Part shown: positions 34,672-43,100 of the stretch, in pieces
Layout: every line of letters begins with the position of its first letter
Numbering within the stretch: the stretch's first letter is position 1
Origin: JAKAVN01 sp963796565
GTDB lineage: Bacteria; Desulfobacterota; Binatia; Binatales; Binataceae
Reading direction: 5' to 3'
NCBI GenBank assembly: GCA_963796565.1
Contig: CAWCMA010000006.1
Coordinates: 62,001 to 126,000 of the forward strand
DNA: 64,000 nt
Notes under the pieces: generated by a model
Database searches by the model: none
Told to the model about the DNA's origin: nothing
Seen by the model: the letters and a program-made list of their open reading frames with translations, nothing else
Program-made: the position numbers and the translations under genes

Positions 34672-35544
34672 TCACAGAATCTTGTCGGTGACCGAGCGCG
34701 GGTCGCGTGTGGTCCAGCGGCCGGCCTCGACCTGGTGGAAGAACTCGTCGACCAGCGCGTTGAACAACGCCGGTTCCTCCAGGTTGAGCGCATGTCCGGT
34801 CTTGGGCAGTATCGCGAGCCCCGCGGTCGCAATCGACCGTTTCATCAGCACCGAGGGCTCGAGGCACGGGTCGTCCTCGTCACCGGTCATCACCAGCGCC
34901 GGCACGGCAATCTTTTTCATCTCGTCGGCCAGGTCGAAGAGCGAAGGACGCTGCTTCTGCACGCCGCGCAGCGTATTGGCCGAGCCGAGCGCGGAGTGCT
35001 CGGCCATCTGTGCGGCGAACTCATGCCATCCGCGCGGGTCTTTGTTTTGCAGTTGCACGCGCGTCGCGCCCAGAGCGTAGCGCTTTGCACCCTCCGCCAT
35101 CCCGATCCGGTCGAACATCTCCGCCGCGTGCTCGACCTCGTCCTGGAACTGTGCGCGTTTGCCCTTCTCCGCGCCGTAGCCGCATCCGCCGATCACCAGC
35201 GAGCGCGCGCGATTGCCGTAGCGCATTCCGAAGTGCAGCGTCGCGAACCCGCCCATCGAGATTCCGACCACGTGCGCCTTATCGATCCCCAGTCCGTCGA
35301 GCACGGCGCGGATGTCGTCACAGGCGCGCGCCTGCGAGTATTTCGCAACCTCGGTGGGAACGTCGGAGGGCGGGTAGCCACGCGCGTTGTACGCGACGCA
35401 TCGGTAGCGGCGCGAGAAGTGCCGCATCTGCGGCTCGTAGCTGCGACGGTCGCCGGCGAACTCGTGGACGAAGACGATCGGGATGCCCTCGCCGGCCTCT
35501 TCGTAGTACAGCTTCACGCCATCGTCGGTAGTCACGTGCGGCAT
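34672..35544 (-). CDS. Alpha/beta hydrolase
   Basis: A 290-residue alpha/beta hydrolase with nucleophile Ser96 (VGISMGGF), acid in TGDEDDPCLEP and His in LPKTGHALNLEEP. The ATG at 35544 has AGGAGG 7 bases upstream, so the 20 extra codons of the long frame are rejected. Order and length match the 3-oxoadipate enol-lactonase/C-C hydrolase group. Single gene, convergent with the LolA-like gene and divergent from the DUF4331 gene. No substrate-specific context is visible. Confidence 0.85.
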   Translation of the reverse strand: MPHVTTDDGVKLYYEEAGEGIPIVFVHEFAGDRRSYEPQMRHFSRRYRCVAYNARGYPPSDVPTEVAKYSQARACDDIRAVLDGLGIDKAHVVGISMGGFATLHFGMRYGNRARSLVIGGCGYGAEKGKRAQFQDEVEHAAEMFDRIGMAEGAKRYALGATRVQLQNKDPRGWHEFAAQMAEHSALGSANTLRGVQKQRPSLFDLADEMKKIAVPALVMTGDEDDPCLEPSVLMKRSIATAGLAILPKTGHALNLEEPALFNALVDEFFHQVEAGRWTTRDPRSVTDKIL

Positions 35545-35785
35545 CGGGTCGCCTCCTGCGCGGTCGCTCGGCACTCCATATCGCACGCCGCTTCGAGGCT
35601 GCAAGCCGCCGAGCGATTCGAAGCACCCGGGAATGAAGCCCCAGGCTCGAATTCTTACGTTTGTAATCCACCTGCTCTTGATGCAAGCCTTGGTCGGGAT
35701 TCAAAATGGAACTCCCAGCTAATGGTTGCTGAACCTGCCTCTCCGAAGGCAACGTGACGGATGGGAACCTCAGGAAGGGTTAAAG

Positions 35786-36796
35786 ATGTCCAATCATTTT
35801 ACCGGCCTCAGCCTCGGTCCTCCGCTGGGGGATCAAAGACTCGATCTTTGCGACCTCTACGCGTTCCAGTCGCCGACGGATCCGACGAGGACCGTGATCA
35901 TCCTCAATGCGAATCCGAACGCCGACGCGCTCCATCCCGACGCCATCTACCGCCTGAACATCGACAACGACGGAGATTACCTGACGGATATCGCGATCAG
36001 CTACGTGTTTTCGCCGCCGCAAAACGGTAAGCAGACCGTAAGCGTCTTTGTGGCAAAGGGCGCGGAGTCCCGCTCGCTCGAAGCTGTAGGAACGAAGATC
36101 ATCGCCGACGCCGAGGTCGCGTTCGGTGCCAAACCCAACATCGTCAAATCCGGCGCCTACACGTTCTGTGCCGGCAGTCGCAGCGACGCTTTCTTTTTCG
36201 ACTTTGACGGAATCAAAAGCCTGTTCGATATCCGCGGCAAACGGAACTTTACCGAGCCTCACCTGAGCGGCAAGTCTCCGTGGACCGGCGTCGATTCAAA
36301 CACGCAAGCCAATGTGTTCTCGACCGTGATCGAGCTCCCAACGAGCGAGCTTGCCCCTAAGCCCGAGATCCACATTTGGGGGCGATGCAGTTTGCGCAAG
36401 GATGGCAAGCTGCTGCATGTCGATCGCGCCGGCCATCCGAGTGTAAGCAGCTTCTTCAACACCGACGACACCAAGTTGGAATACAACGCCAGCGAGCCAG
36501 TGAATGATCGCAAGCGCTGGCTCGATCAGTTCGTCCATCTGATGGGGCACACGGGCAACTACACGCGCGATGAGGCGATCGCTGCGATCGACAAGGAGCG
36601 CACCCTGCCCGACGTGCTGAGTTTCGACCCTTCGAAGCCGGCGAAGTATCCTAACGGACGCGTCTTCACTGACGACGTGATTGATTACCGTCTCGCGTTC
36701 CTGACGAAGGATCAATGTCCGCCGAGCGGCCTCAAGCCGCACACGGACATTCTCAAGGAGTTCCCGTACATCGGCACGCCGCATCAAAAGCCCTGA
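35786..36796 (+). CDS. DUF4331 protein
   Basis: A 336-residue protein of the DUF4331 family. ATG 35786 (AGGAAGGG upstream) is preferred over the ATG at 35726, because family members begin close to the SNHFTGLSLGPP-type segment. Diagnostic blocks: DLCDLYAFQSP, VIILNANPNADALHPDAIY, YRLNIDNDGDYLTDIAISY, then WGRCSLRKDG and a C-terminal P-N-G-R-V-F-TDDVIDYRL stretch. The family is widespread and of unknown function, often exported, but no signal peptide is seen here. It precedes the quinone oxidoreductase gene by 67 bases and may be co-transcribed. Confidence 0.83.
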   Translation: MSNHFTGLSLGPPLGDQRLDLCDLYAFQSPTDPTRTVIILNANPNADALHPDAIYRLNIDNDGDYLTDIAISYVFSPPQNGKQTVSVFVAKGAESRSLEAVGTKIIADAEVAFGAKPNIVKSGAYTFCAGSRSDAFFFDFDGIKSLFDIRGKRNFTEPHLSGKSPWTGVDSNTQANVFSTVIELPTSELAPKPEIHIWGRCSLRKDGKLLHVDRAGHPSVSSFFNTDDTKLEYNASEPVNDRKRWLDQFVHLMGHTGNYTRDEAIAAIDKERTLPDVLSFDPSKPAKYPNGRVFTDDVIDYRLAFLTKDQCPPSGLKPHTDILKEFPYIGTPHQKP

Positions 36797-36863
36797 TCCA
36801 CTTGAACGAATCGGGCACGGCTGTGCGCGTACGCCGCGGTCAAACGCCCGAACCGGAGTCGTT

Positions 36864-37844
36864 ATGAAATGCAAAGCGATCGTGGTGCATGAGATTGGCG
36901 GACCGGAGGTCCTGCGCTTCGAGGACGTCGACGTTCCTCAGCCGGGGCCGGGTCAGGCGCTCGTGCGCCATCGCGCGATCGGTCTTAACTTCGTCGAGAT
37001 CTACATTCGCTCTGGCGTTTATCCGCCGCCGTCGCTGCCGTTTACGCCCGGTAGCGAGGCCGCCGGAGTGGTCGAGGCGATTGGTCCGGATGTCAGCGAG
37101 GTTCGCGTCGGCGACCGGGTTGCGTATGCGGGCGGCCCACTGGGCTCGTATGCGGAAGCGCGGGTGATGCCGGCGCGCTTCCTGGTCAAGTTGCCCGACA
37201 AGATTGACGAAGCGACGGCGGCGGCTGCGATGCTCAAGGGGCTGACGGCCGAGTACCTGATTCATTCGACCTATGCGGTAAAGCCCGGGGACACGATCTT
37301 GTTGCACGCCGCGGCGGGCGGCACCGGGCTTATCCTGTCGCAATGGGCGAAGCATCTGGGAGCGACCGTGATCGGGACCGTGGGCAGCGACGAGAAGGCC
37401 AAGCTCGCCGCGGCTCACGGCTGCGCCTACACGATCAATTATTCGCGCGAGGATTTTGTCGCGCGCGTGAACGAGATCACCGGCGGAAAAAAAGTCCGTG
37501 TAGTATACGACTCGGTGGGGCAGACAACTTTCATGAAATCGCTCGATTGCCTGCAGCCACGCGGCCTGATGGTCAGCTTCGGGCAGGCTTCGGGCATCGT
37601 GCCACCTTTCAGCGTCAACATCCTGACCGCCAAGGGCTCGCTCTATCTCACCCGTCCGTCGCTCAACACCTACGCGGCCCGGCGCGAGGATCTGGAGGCG
37701 GGGGCGCGCAGGCTGTTCGACGCGCTCGCGAGCGGCGTGGTGCGCTGCGAGGTAAAGCGGACGTTCAAGCTCGCCGATGCGGCCGACGCCCATCGCGCGC
37801 TTGGCGGACGCGAGACCACCGGCTCGAGCATCCTGCTCCCATAG
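36864..37844 (+). CDS. NADPH:quinone oxidoreductase (zinc-free MDR)
   Basis: A 326-residue medium-chain reductase of the quinone oxidoreductase type. Family blocks: VGLN-like RAIGLNFVEIYIRSGVYP, PGSEAAGVVEAIG, a Rossmann fold with LLHAAAGGTGLILSQWAKHLGA, and VYDSVGQTTF, LMVSFGQASG. No zinc-binding Cys or His set is present, as expected for this subfamily. It reduces quinones or related enones with NADPH in the cytoplasm. Monocistronic or co-transcribed with DUF4331 upstream. Confidence 0.92.
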   Translation: MKCKAIVVHEIGGPEVLRFEDVDVPQPGPGQALVRHRAIGLNFVEIYIRSGVYPPPSLPFTPGSEAAGVVEAIGPDVSEVRVGDRVAYAGGPLGSYAEARVMPARFLVKLPDKIDEATAAAAMLKGLTAEYLIHSTYAVKPGDTILLHAAAGGTGLILSQWAKHLGATVIGTVGSDEKAKLAAAHGCAYTINYSREDFVARVNEITGGKKVRVVYDSVGQTTFMKSLDCLQPRGLMVSFGQASGIVPPFSVNILTAKGSLYLTRPSLNTYAARREDLEAGARRLFDALASGVVRCEVKRTFKLADAADAHRALGGRETTGSSILLP

Positions 37845-37975
37845 CCGTCCGGTGCCCGCGCTATACGCTTGTCCGGTATCCGTTATATGGTTGAGCGGTA
37901 CATCGTCGGCACGGAACGCGCGGATGCATCTGGAATGCGGTTGACCGGAGAAGGCAGGAAACCTTTAATCGCGAC

Positions 37976-39385
37976 ATGACTGGAATCGTCTCATACGGAT
38001 CGTACATCCCGTACCGCCGCCTCAAGCGCGCGGCCATTGCCGAAGTGCTCGGCGTCCCCGCGGCCAAGGGCGAGCGCTCGGTCGCAAGCTTCGATGAGGA
38101 CAGCGTCTCGATGGCGGTCGAGGCGGCGCGCGACGCGCTGCGCGCGGTCGGCGCGGACAAGGTGCGGACGCTGCTGTTCGCGACCTCGACGCCGCCCTAC
38201 GCGGAGAAGCTCAACGCCGCGATCGTCGGCGCGGCCGCGCAATTGCCGGCTGAGAGCCGCGCGGCCGATCTGACTGGCTCGGTGCGCGCCGGTCTCTCGG
38301 CGCTGCTGCAGGCGGCCGACGCGGCGAGGGGGGGCGGCCTCGCGCTCGCCGCGATGTCCGACTGCCGGCTGGGAGCGCCCGAGGGCAAACTCGAGCAGGC
38401 CGGCGGCGACGGCGCGGCGGCGTTCGTGATGGGCACGGGCGACGACGTGATCGCGGAAATCGTCGCGAGCGCTTCTTTCACGCGCGAGTTTCTGGACACC
38501 TGGCGGATGCCTGAGGAGCGCTTCGGCCATTCATGGGAGGAGCGATTCGCGCTCACCCAGGCCTACGTGCCGCTGCTGGGCAAGGTGATTCAGTCCGTGC
38601 TGGAAAAGGCCGGCGTGGCTCCTGCGGCGCTGGCGCGCGTGATCCTCGACACTCCCAATCCGCGCGCGGCCGACGAGATCGTGCGCGGGATGAAGCTCGA
38701 CCCGGCGAAATTGTCCGACACTCTTGCGCTGACTGTCGGGCAGACCGGCGCCGCGCATGCGGGCCTGCTGCTGACCGCCGCGCTGCCCTCGCTGAAACCG
38801 GGCGACCTGGTATTGATGGCCGCGGTGGCCGACGGCGCCGACGCGATCGTGTTGCGTGTCACCCCGGCGGCGGCGAAGTTTCGGCCCACCCATTCAGTCG
38901 GCCGCATGATCGAATCCAAGGGCGACGTAACTTACGGCAACTATCTCAAGTGGCGGCAAATTCTGCCGACCGAGCCGCCGCGGCGGCCGGACCCCGAGCG
39001 TCCGGCAGCGCCGCCGATGATGCGCTCGGAGAAATGGAAGTTCGGGCTAATCGGATCGCGATGCACCGCGTGCGGGACGCCGCAGCTTCCGCCGCAATTG
39101 GTATGTGTCAAATGCCACGTACGCGGTAAGATGGAACCGTACGCCTTCGCCGACCGCACCGGGCGAATCGCGACCTACGCCGTGGATCGCCTTGCCTACT
39201 CGCTCAATCCGCCAACCGTCAACGCGGTGGTGGACTATGAGGGTGGCGGACGATTCCTGTGCGAGATGACGGATTGCGAGCCCGATCGCGTCGCGATCGG
39301 CGACCAAGTGGAAATGACTTTTCGCCGGCTCTTTACCGCCGACGGCGTGCACAACTATTTTTGGAAGGCGCGGCCCAAGCGCTAG
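37976..39385 (+). CDS. HMG-CoA synthase/KAS III-like domain fused to DUF35 OB domain
   Basis: A 469-residue fusion. Residues 1-330 form a thiolase-superfamily domain of the HMG-CoA synthase/ketoacyl synthase III type (GIVSYGSYIPYRRL, then FGHSWEERFALTQAYVPLL). The C-terminal part is a DUF35 OB-fold with a rubredoxin-like zinc site (CTACG and CVKCH) and GDQVEMTFRRL. The catalytic Cys expected in the D-L-x-x-x-C-x-x-G segment is Val103 here (DLTGSVRAGLSAL), so condensing activity is doubtful. The thiolase gene follows after 39 bases. In sterol and side-chain degradation, DUF35 proteins pair with thiolases, so a scaffolding or auxiliary role is plausible. Confidence 0.78.
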   Translation: MTGIVSYGSYIPYRRLKRAAIAEVLGVPAAKGERSVASFDEDSVSMAVEAARDALRAVGADKVRTLLFATSTPPYAEKLNAAIVGAAAQLPAESRAADLTGSVRAGLSALLQAADAARGGGLALAAMSDCRLGAPEGKLEQAGGDGAAAFVMGTGDDVIAEIVASASFTREFLDTWRMPEERFGHSWEERFALTQAYVPLLGKVIQSVLEKAGVAPAALARVILDTPNPRAADEIVRGMKLDPAKLSDTLALTVGQTGAAHAGLLLTAALPSLKPGDLVLMAAVADGADAIVLRVTPAAAKFRPTHSVGRMIESKGDVTYGNYLKWRQILPTEPPRRPDPERPAAPPMMRSEKWKFGLIGSRCTACGTPQLPPQLVCVKCHVRGKMEPYAFADRTGRIATYAVDRLAYSLNPPTVNAVVDYEGGGRFLCEMTDCEPDRVAIGDQVEMTFRRLFTADGVHNYFWKARPKR

Positions 39386-39424
39386 GCACCAGCCAAGTTC
39401 GCCAGGAACAAGGAGAACCTTCTG

Positions 39425-40609
39425 ATGGCAAGCAAAGGAATCAGGGATCGTGTGGCAATCGTCGGGATGGGATGCACCAAGTTCGGCGAGCATTGGGACA
39501 AAGGCGCCGAGGATCTGCTGGTCGATGCCGCCTACCAGGCCTACGAATCGGCGGGTATCGGTCCCGACGACGTTGACGCGTACTGGCTCGGCACGATGGG
39601 CTCGGGAATCTCAGGACTCACGCTCGCGGAGCCGCTGAAGATTCAGTACAAGCCGGTCACCCGGGTGGAAAACATGTGCGCGACCGGGTCCGAGGCGCTG
39701 CGGCAGGCCTGCTATGCGGTCGCTTGCGGCGCGTACGACGTGGCGATGGCGATCGGCGTCGAGAAGCTCAAGGATTCGGGCTTCTCTGGACTGGTGATGA
39801 CCAATCCGCCCAATGACGGGACCCCGGCCGCGATGACGCCGCCGGCGCTGTTCTCGCTGCTCGCGCCTGCTTACTTCAAGAAGTACGGACTCGACCCCGA
39901 CAAGGGCAAGGACGTGCTCTCGCGCATCGCCTGGAAGAACCATCGCAATGGCGCGCGCAATCCCAAGGCGCAGTTCCAGAAGGAAGTGTCGATCGAGGCG
40001 ATCAAGAACTCGCCCAAGATTGCCGACCCGCTCGGCATCATGGATTGCTCCGGCGTCTCCGACGGATCGGCCGCCGCAATCGTGGTCCGCGCCGAGGACG
40101 CGCACAAGTACTGCAAGAATCCGATCTACATCAAGGCGCTGTCCTTCGTCGCCGGCCCGGCCGAGGGTCCGCTCTCGCAGGAATACGATTTCACTTCGTT
40201 TCCCGAAGTTGTCGCTTCCGCGCGTGACGCCTACGCGCAAGCCGGCATCACCAACGCGCGCGAGCAGATAAGTCTCGCCGAGGTCCACGACTGCTTCACG
40301 CCGACCGAGCTCGTGCTGTGCGAGGACCTCGGATTCAGCCCGCGCGGGACGGCATGGCAGGACGTGATGGAGGGCTTTTTCGACCTCGACGGGCACCTTC
40401 CGGTCAACCCCGACGGTGGTCTTAAGTCGTTCGGCCATCCGATTGGCGCCTCGGGACTGCGCATGATGTACGAGATGTGGCTGCAACTCCGCGGCGAGGC
40501 GGATAAACGTCAGGTAAAGAATCCAAAGCTCGGGCTGACGCACAACCTGGGCGGTCAGCCCGGCCGCTGTGTAAGCTTCGTTTCGGTGGTAGGCAACTCG
40601 GTGGGATAA
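39425..40609 (+). CDS. Thiolase-family acetyl-CoA acyltransferase
   Basis: A 394-residue thiolase of the SCP-x/ltp2-like group. Cys85 (VENMCATGSEAL) is the nucleophile; EVHDCFTPTEL and GGLKSFGHPIGASGLRM supply the other catalytic His/Cys blocks. It cleaves or forms beta-ketoacyl-CoA in the cytoplasm. It is directly behind the HMG-CoA synthase-like/DUF35 fusion gene, and such pairs form heteromeric thiolase complexes in some steroid degraders. A strong terminator follows 40 bases after the stop, which marks the operon's end. Confidence 0.9.
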   Translation: MASKGIRDRVAIVGMGCTKFGEHWDKGAEDLLVDAAYQAYESAGIGPDDVDAYWLGTMGSGISGLTLAEPLKIQYKPVTRVENMCATGSEALRQACYAVACGAYDVAMAIGVEKLKDSGFSGLVMTNPPNDGTPAAMTPPALFSLLAPAYFKKYGLDPDKGKDVLSRIAWKNHRNGARNPKAQFQKEVSIEAIKNSPKIADPLGIMDCSGVSDGSAAAIVVRAEDAHKYCKNPIYIKALSFVAGPAEGPLSQEYDFTSFPEVVASARDAYAQAGITNAREQISLAEVHDCFTPTELVLCEDLGFSPRGTAWQDVMEGFFDLDGHLPVNPDGGLKSFGHPIGASGLRMMYEMWLQLRGEADKRQVKNPKLGLTHNLGGQPGRCVSFVSVVGNSVG

Positions 40610-40650
40610 AGGGCCGCGTCGGCTACGCCGGTAACGATCTGTTTCTAGCC

Positions 40651-40684
40651 AAAGGCCTCGCACGCTAGCGCGTGCGAGGCCTTT
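40651..40684 (+). terminator. Rho-independent terminator after the thiolase gene
   Basis: A perfect 15-base stem (AAAGGCCTCGCACGC and GCGTGCGAGGCCTTT) around a TAGC loop, followed by TCGTTT. It is one of the strongest hairpins in the window. The A-rich left arm could also work as a terminator on the other strand. Confidence 0.85.
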
Positions 40685-40908
40685 TCGTTTGCCGCTCTGC
40701 TCGCGATTATCTTTTGTACTCTGGGAAACGGAGTCGCGTTATCGTCTGTCACTGCGCGGGCCGCGGCGCGCAAAGCGGCTTGACTTGAATATCTTCGGAG
40801 CATAGAAGCAAACGCAACCGGCTAGTACCCCGCACTTAAGCCCGCAGGCTTCGCGAGCTTCTCTGTCCGAGCGCTTCCGGCGAATAATAGAGGAGGGCGC
40901 AACAACAG

Positions 40909-41253
40909 ATGCCCGCAAAGCTGTACGTCGGCAACTTGGCATTTGCCGTGACCAACGAAGATCTGGAAGCGCTGTTTGGTCAGATCGGCAAAATCGATAG
41001 TGTCGCGGTGGTGACAGACAAGTTCTCGGGCCAATCGCGCGGCTTCGGCTTCGTGCAGATGGCTGACTCCAATGAGGCGGCCCGCGCGATCTCGGAGCTC
41101 AACGGCACTGAGCTCAAGGGCCGCGCCATCAAGGTGAACGAGGCGCGCGAGCAAGGGCCCCGTCCCAGTGGCGGCGGCGGTGGCGATCGCGACCGTGGCG
41201 GGCGCGGCGGCCGCAGTGGCGGCGGCGGCGGTGGTGGTGGCCGGCGCTGGTAG
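40909..41253 (+). CDS. RNA-binding protein with one RRM domain
   Basis: A 114-residue protein with RNP2 LYVGNL (5-10) and RNP1 RGFGFVQM (44-51), then a Gly/Arg-rich tail from residue 85. This layout matches the small RRM proteins of cyanobacteria and many environmental bacteria, which are often cold-induced and bind RNA. The ATG at 40909 has AGGAGGG upstream. The 224-base leader between the terminator and the start is long and could have a regulatory role, but no known cold-shock element was recognised. Convergent with the hybrid kinase gene. Confidence 0.92.
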   Translation: MPAKLYVGNLAFAVTNEDLEALFGQIGKIDSVAVVTDKFSGQSRGFGFVQMADSNEAARAISELNGTELKGRAIKVNEAREQGPRPSGGGGGDRDRGGRGGRSGGGGGGGGRRW

Positions 41254-41404
41254 CAGCTTAAACGTCGATATGAAATCGGGCAGGCGAGGGCGCCCGTCCG
41301 GAATTTGAACGCGGCTGTGCCGCGCGAGTTGCGAGGCAGCCCGCCCGGTATAGCCGCACATACGTTGCGCGCTTCCCTCAGAGCATAGCCAAAATCTCGA
41401 TCAG

Positions 41405-41420
41405 AATTTCGCGCGAAATT
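41405..41420. repeat. Perfect 16-base palindrome in a degenerate repeat block
   Basis: AATTTCGCGCGAAATT is self-complementary. It opens a series of about four degenerate copies of GCGAAACTTCAG-like units with a 10-12-base period, reaching 41458 and overlapping the last codons of the hybrid kinase gene. Its role is unknown; it may end transcription between convergent genes. Confidence 0.5.
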
Positions 41421-41454
41421 TCAGGCGAAATTAGGCAAAACTTCAAGCGAAACT

Positions 41455-42819
41455 TCAGGCAAGACGATCGTCGCCCGAGGGCCGGCCGCTCGCGCGCGGG
41501 GCGTTTCCGTTCATGCCGCCAGACGGCGCCTGTGTCCAGCGCTCTAGCGTTGCGTCGAGGTCCTCGAGGTCCACCGGTTTGCTGATGTAGTCGTCCATCC
41601 CGGCGGCCTGACATTTCTCACGCGCGCCGTTAAGGGAGTGGGCGGTCATCGCGACAACGATGGTTCGGTGCGCCGTGGAGGCCTCGCGCCGGCGAATTTC
41701 GATGGTCGCCTCGTAACCATCCATCCCGGGCATCTGGCAATCCATCAGGACGATTGGATAGGGCTTGAGCGCAAGGGCGTCGAGCGCCTCCTGGCCGCCA
41801 CTTACCACGTCGGCTGCGAAGCCCAGCAGGTTAAGTTGGCTTTGCGCCAGCTTCTGATTGACCGGGTTATCTTCGGCCACGAGGACTGTAATCGCCGGCG
41901 CTTTGCCGGTCTCGCCGATTTGGCTGCTGGTGCACGCAAGATTCTCCGCACTTTGGTGGCCGGTCTTGGCCAGGCGCGCGGTGAAGCGGAAGGTCGACCC
42001 GCGGTGCAATTCGCTCTCCACGCGGACTTGCCCGCCCATCTGGCGCACAAGCTGCGCCGCGATCGCGAGGCCCAAGCCCGAGCCGCCGTACTTGCGGCTG
42101 GTCGATCCGTCAACTTGCGAGAACGGCTGGAAAATCGCGCTTTGCTGGTCAGCCGCGATACCGATTCCGGTGTCGGTCACCTCGAACGACAGCGTCACCT
42201 CGTCCGCCGACTCGTCGATTTGCCCGGCGCGCATCACGATTTTCCCGTGGTCGGAAAACTTGACCGCGTTGCTGACCAGATTGGTCAGGATCTGCTCGAG
42301 GCGGCGCGAGTCGCCCACCACCATATGCGGCAGTCCCTGCCCGAGTTCGAGCGTCAGCCTGATGCCGCTCTTTTGCGCCTGCCCGGCGAACCGCGCTGCG
42401 ACCCGTTCCATCGTATCGTGAGGGTCGAACGGGCTTTCCTCAAGCACGAACTGGCCCCGAGACAGGTTGGAGAAGTCCAGCACGCCTTCCACGATGACGC
42501 ACAAGGCCTGGCCGCTCAATAGCACTGCCTCGACGTATTCGCGCTGCGCGGCGGTGAGTCCCGCGTCCAGCAGGAGCCGGGTCATCCCGACGATGCCATT
42601 GAGCGGCGTGAGAATTTCATGACTCATATTGTCGAGAAACTCGGAGCGCAGACGTGCGGTTTCGAGCGCCAGGTCGCGTGCACGGGCCATTTCTTTTTCG
42701 GCGCGCTGACGCAGGGTCACGTCGCGGCAGATGTCGCGCCGTCGGGTAGCTAATCCCAATAGGCAGATGAAACAACCCGCTACAATCCCCATTACGCCGC
42801 CCACCATAACTACCGCCAT
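41455..42819 (-). CDS. Hybrid sensor histidine kinase with receiver domain
   Basis: A 454-residue kinase. One N-terminal membrane segment (GGVMGIVAGCFICLLGL) precedes HisKA with His67 in FLDNMSHEILTPLNG, a HATPase domain (N-box QILTNLVSNAVKFS, G1 VTDTGIGI, G2 SGLGLAIAAQL) and a C-terminal receiver with DPNPVNQ-like EDNPVNQKLAQ and phospho-acceptor Asp in LMDCQMPGMDG. The HisKA motif has Leu where Arg is usual (SHEIRTPLNG). No sensing domain is seen beyond the short N-terminus. The final phosphotransfer step probably uses an external HPt protein. A sigma54-like promoter lies about 115 bases upstream. Confidence 0.87.
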   Translation of the reverse strand: MAVVMVGGVMGIVAGCFICLLGLATRRRDICRDVTLRQRAEKEMARARDLALETARLRSEFLDNMSHEILTPLNGIVGMTRLLLDAGLTAAQREYVEAVLLSGQALCVIVEGVLDFSNLSRGQFVLEESPFDPHDTMERVAARFAGQAQKSGIRLTLELGQGLPHMVVGDSRRLEQILTNLVSNAVKFSDHGKIVMRAGQIDESADEVTLSFEVTDTGIGIAADQQSAIFQPFSQVDGSTSRKYGGSGLGLAIAAQLVRQMGGQVRVESELHRGSTFRFTARLAKTGHQSAENLACTSSQIGETGKAPAITVLVAEDNPVNQKLAQSQLNLLGFAADVVSGGQEALDALALKPYPIVLMDCQMPGMDGYEATIEIRRREASTAHRTIVVAMTAHSLNGAREKCQAAGMDDYISKPVDLEDLDATLERWTQAPSGGMNGNAPRASGRPSGDDRLA

Positions 42820-42946
42820 CTCCGTCTGCTCCGCCGACCGAACGCCCTGGTCTCAACCCCGAGCGCTATAGGGCATGACAAGGGAAGATTACGTAGTCCG
42901 GTATCTTGTCCGCTTGTCACACAGGTTACCAATCCCCGATGCTTGG

Positions 42947-42962
42947 AGCATCGGACGTGCCA
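42947..42962 (-). promoter_or_regulatory. Sigma54-like promoter before the hybrid kinase
   Basis: On the minus strand TGGCACGTCCGATGCT fits TGGCACG-N4-TTGCW with one mismatch at the first base of the -12 box, and correct GG-N10-GC spacing. The expected start is near 42935, about 115 bases before the hybrid kinase gene. It overlaps a CCGATGC-TTGGA-GCATCGG inverted repeat (42936-42954). Confidence 0.42.
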
Positions 42963-42991
42963 GCGCAGGATTGATTCCGTCGGCGAATGAT

Positions 42992-43050
42992 CGTCTCACG
43001 ATCAACGAGACGAGAGCGCGTAAGAATACAATTTGTCTCGTTCGCGAGAC
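42992..43050. promoter_or_regulatory. Two GTCTC/GAGAC inverted repeats (TetR-like operators)
   Basis: CGTCTC-N9-GAGACG (42992-43012) and GTCTCG-TTCG-CGAGAC (43035-43050), with another TGTCTCG half-site nearby at 43057. Repeated short GAGAC/GTCTC arms are typical of dimeric repressor sites. The plus-strand ATG right after them opens only a 14-codon frame, so no intact target gene follows. Confidence 0.4.
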
Positions 43051-43100
43051 CGCGAGTGTCTCGATAATGAAAGCCGTGCGGCTCGTTGCGGGCCGGAGAG

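Larger units (their letters stand above)
42820..43100. other. Intergenic region with operator-like repeats
   Basis: 281 bases between the hybrid kinase start and the ADH stop. They hold a CCGATGC-N5-GCATCGG hairpin and sigma54-like promoter (42936-42962) and two GTCTC/GAGAC inverted repeats (42992-43050). A small open frame here ends soon after the repeats and shows no recognisable content. Confidence 0.5.

Noticed and set aside
40660..40675. CRISPR-like or tRNA-like stem at the thiolase terminator
   Set aside because: A single perfect hairpin with a T-rich tail is a terminator; there are no repeats or tRNA consensus loops.
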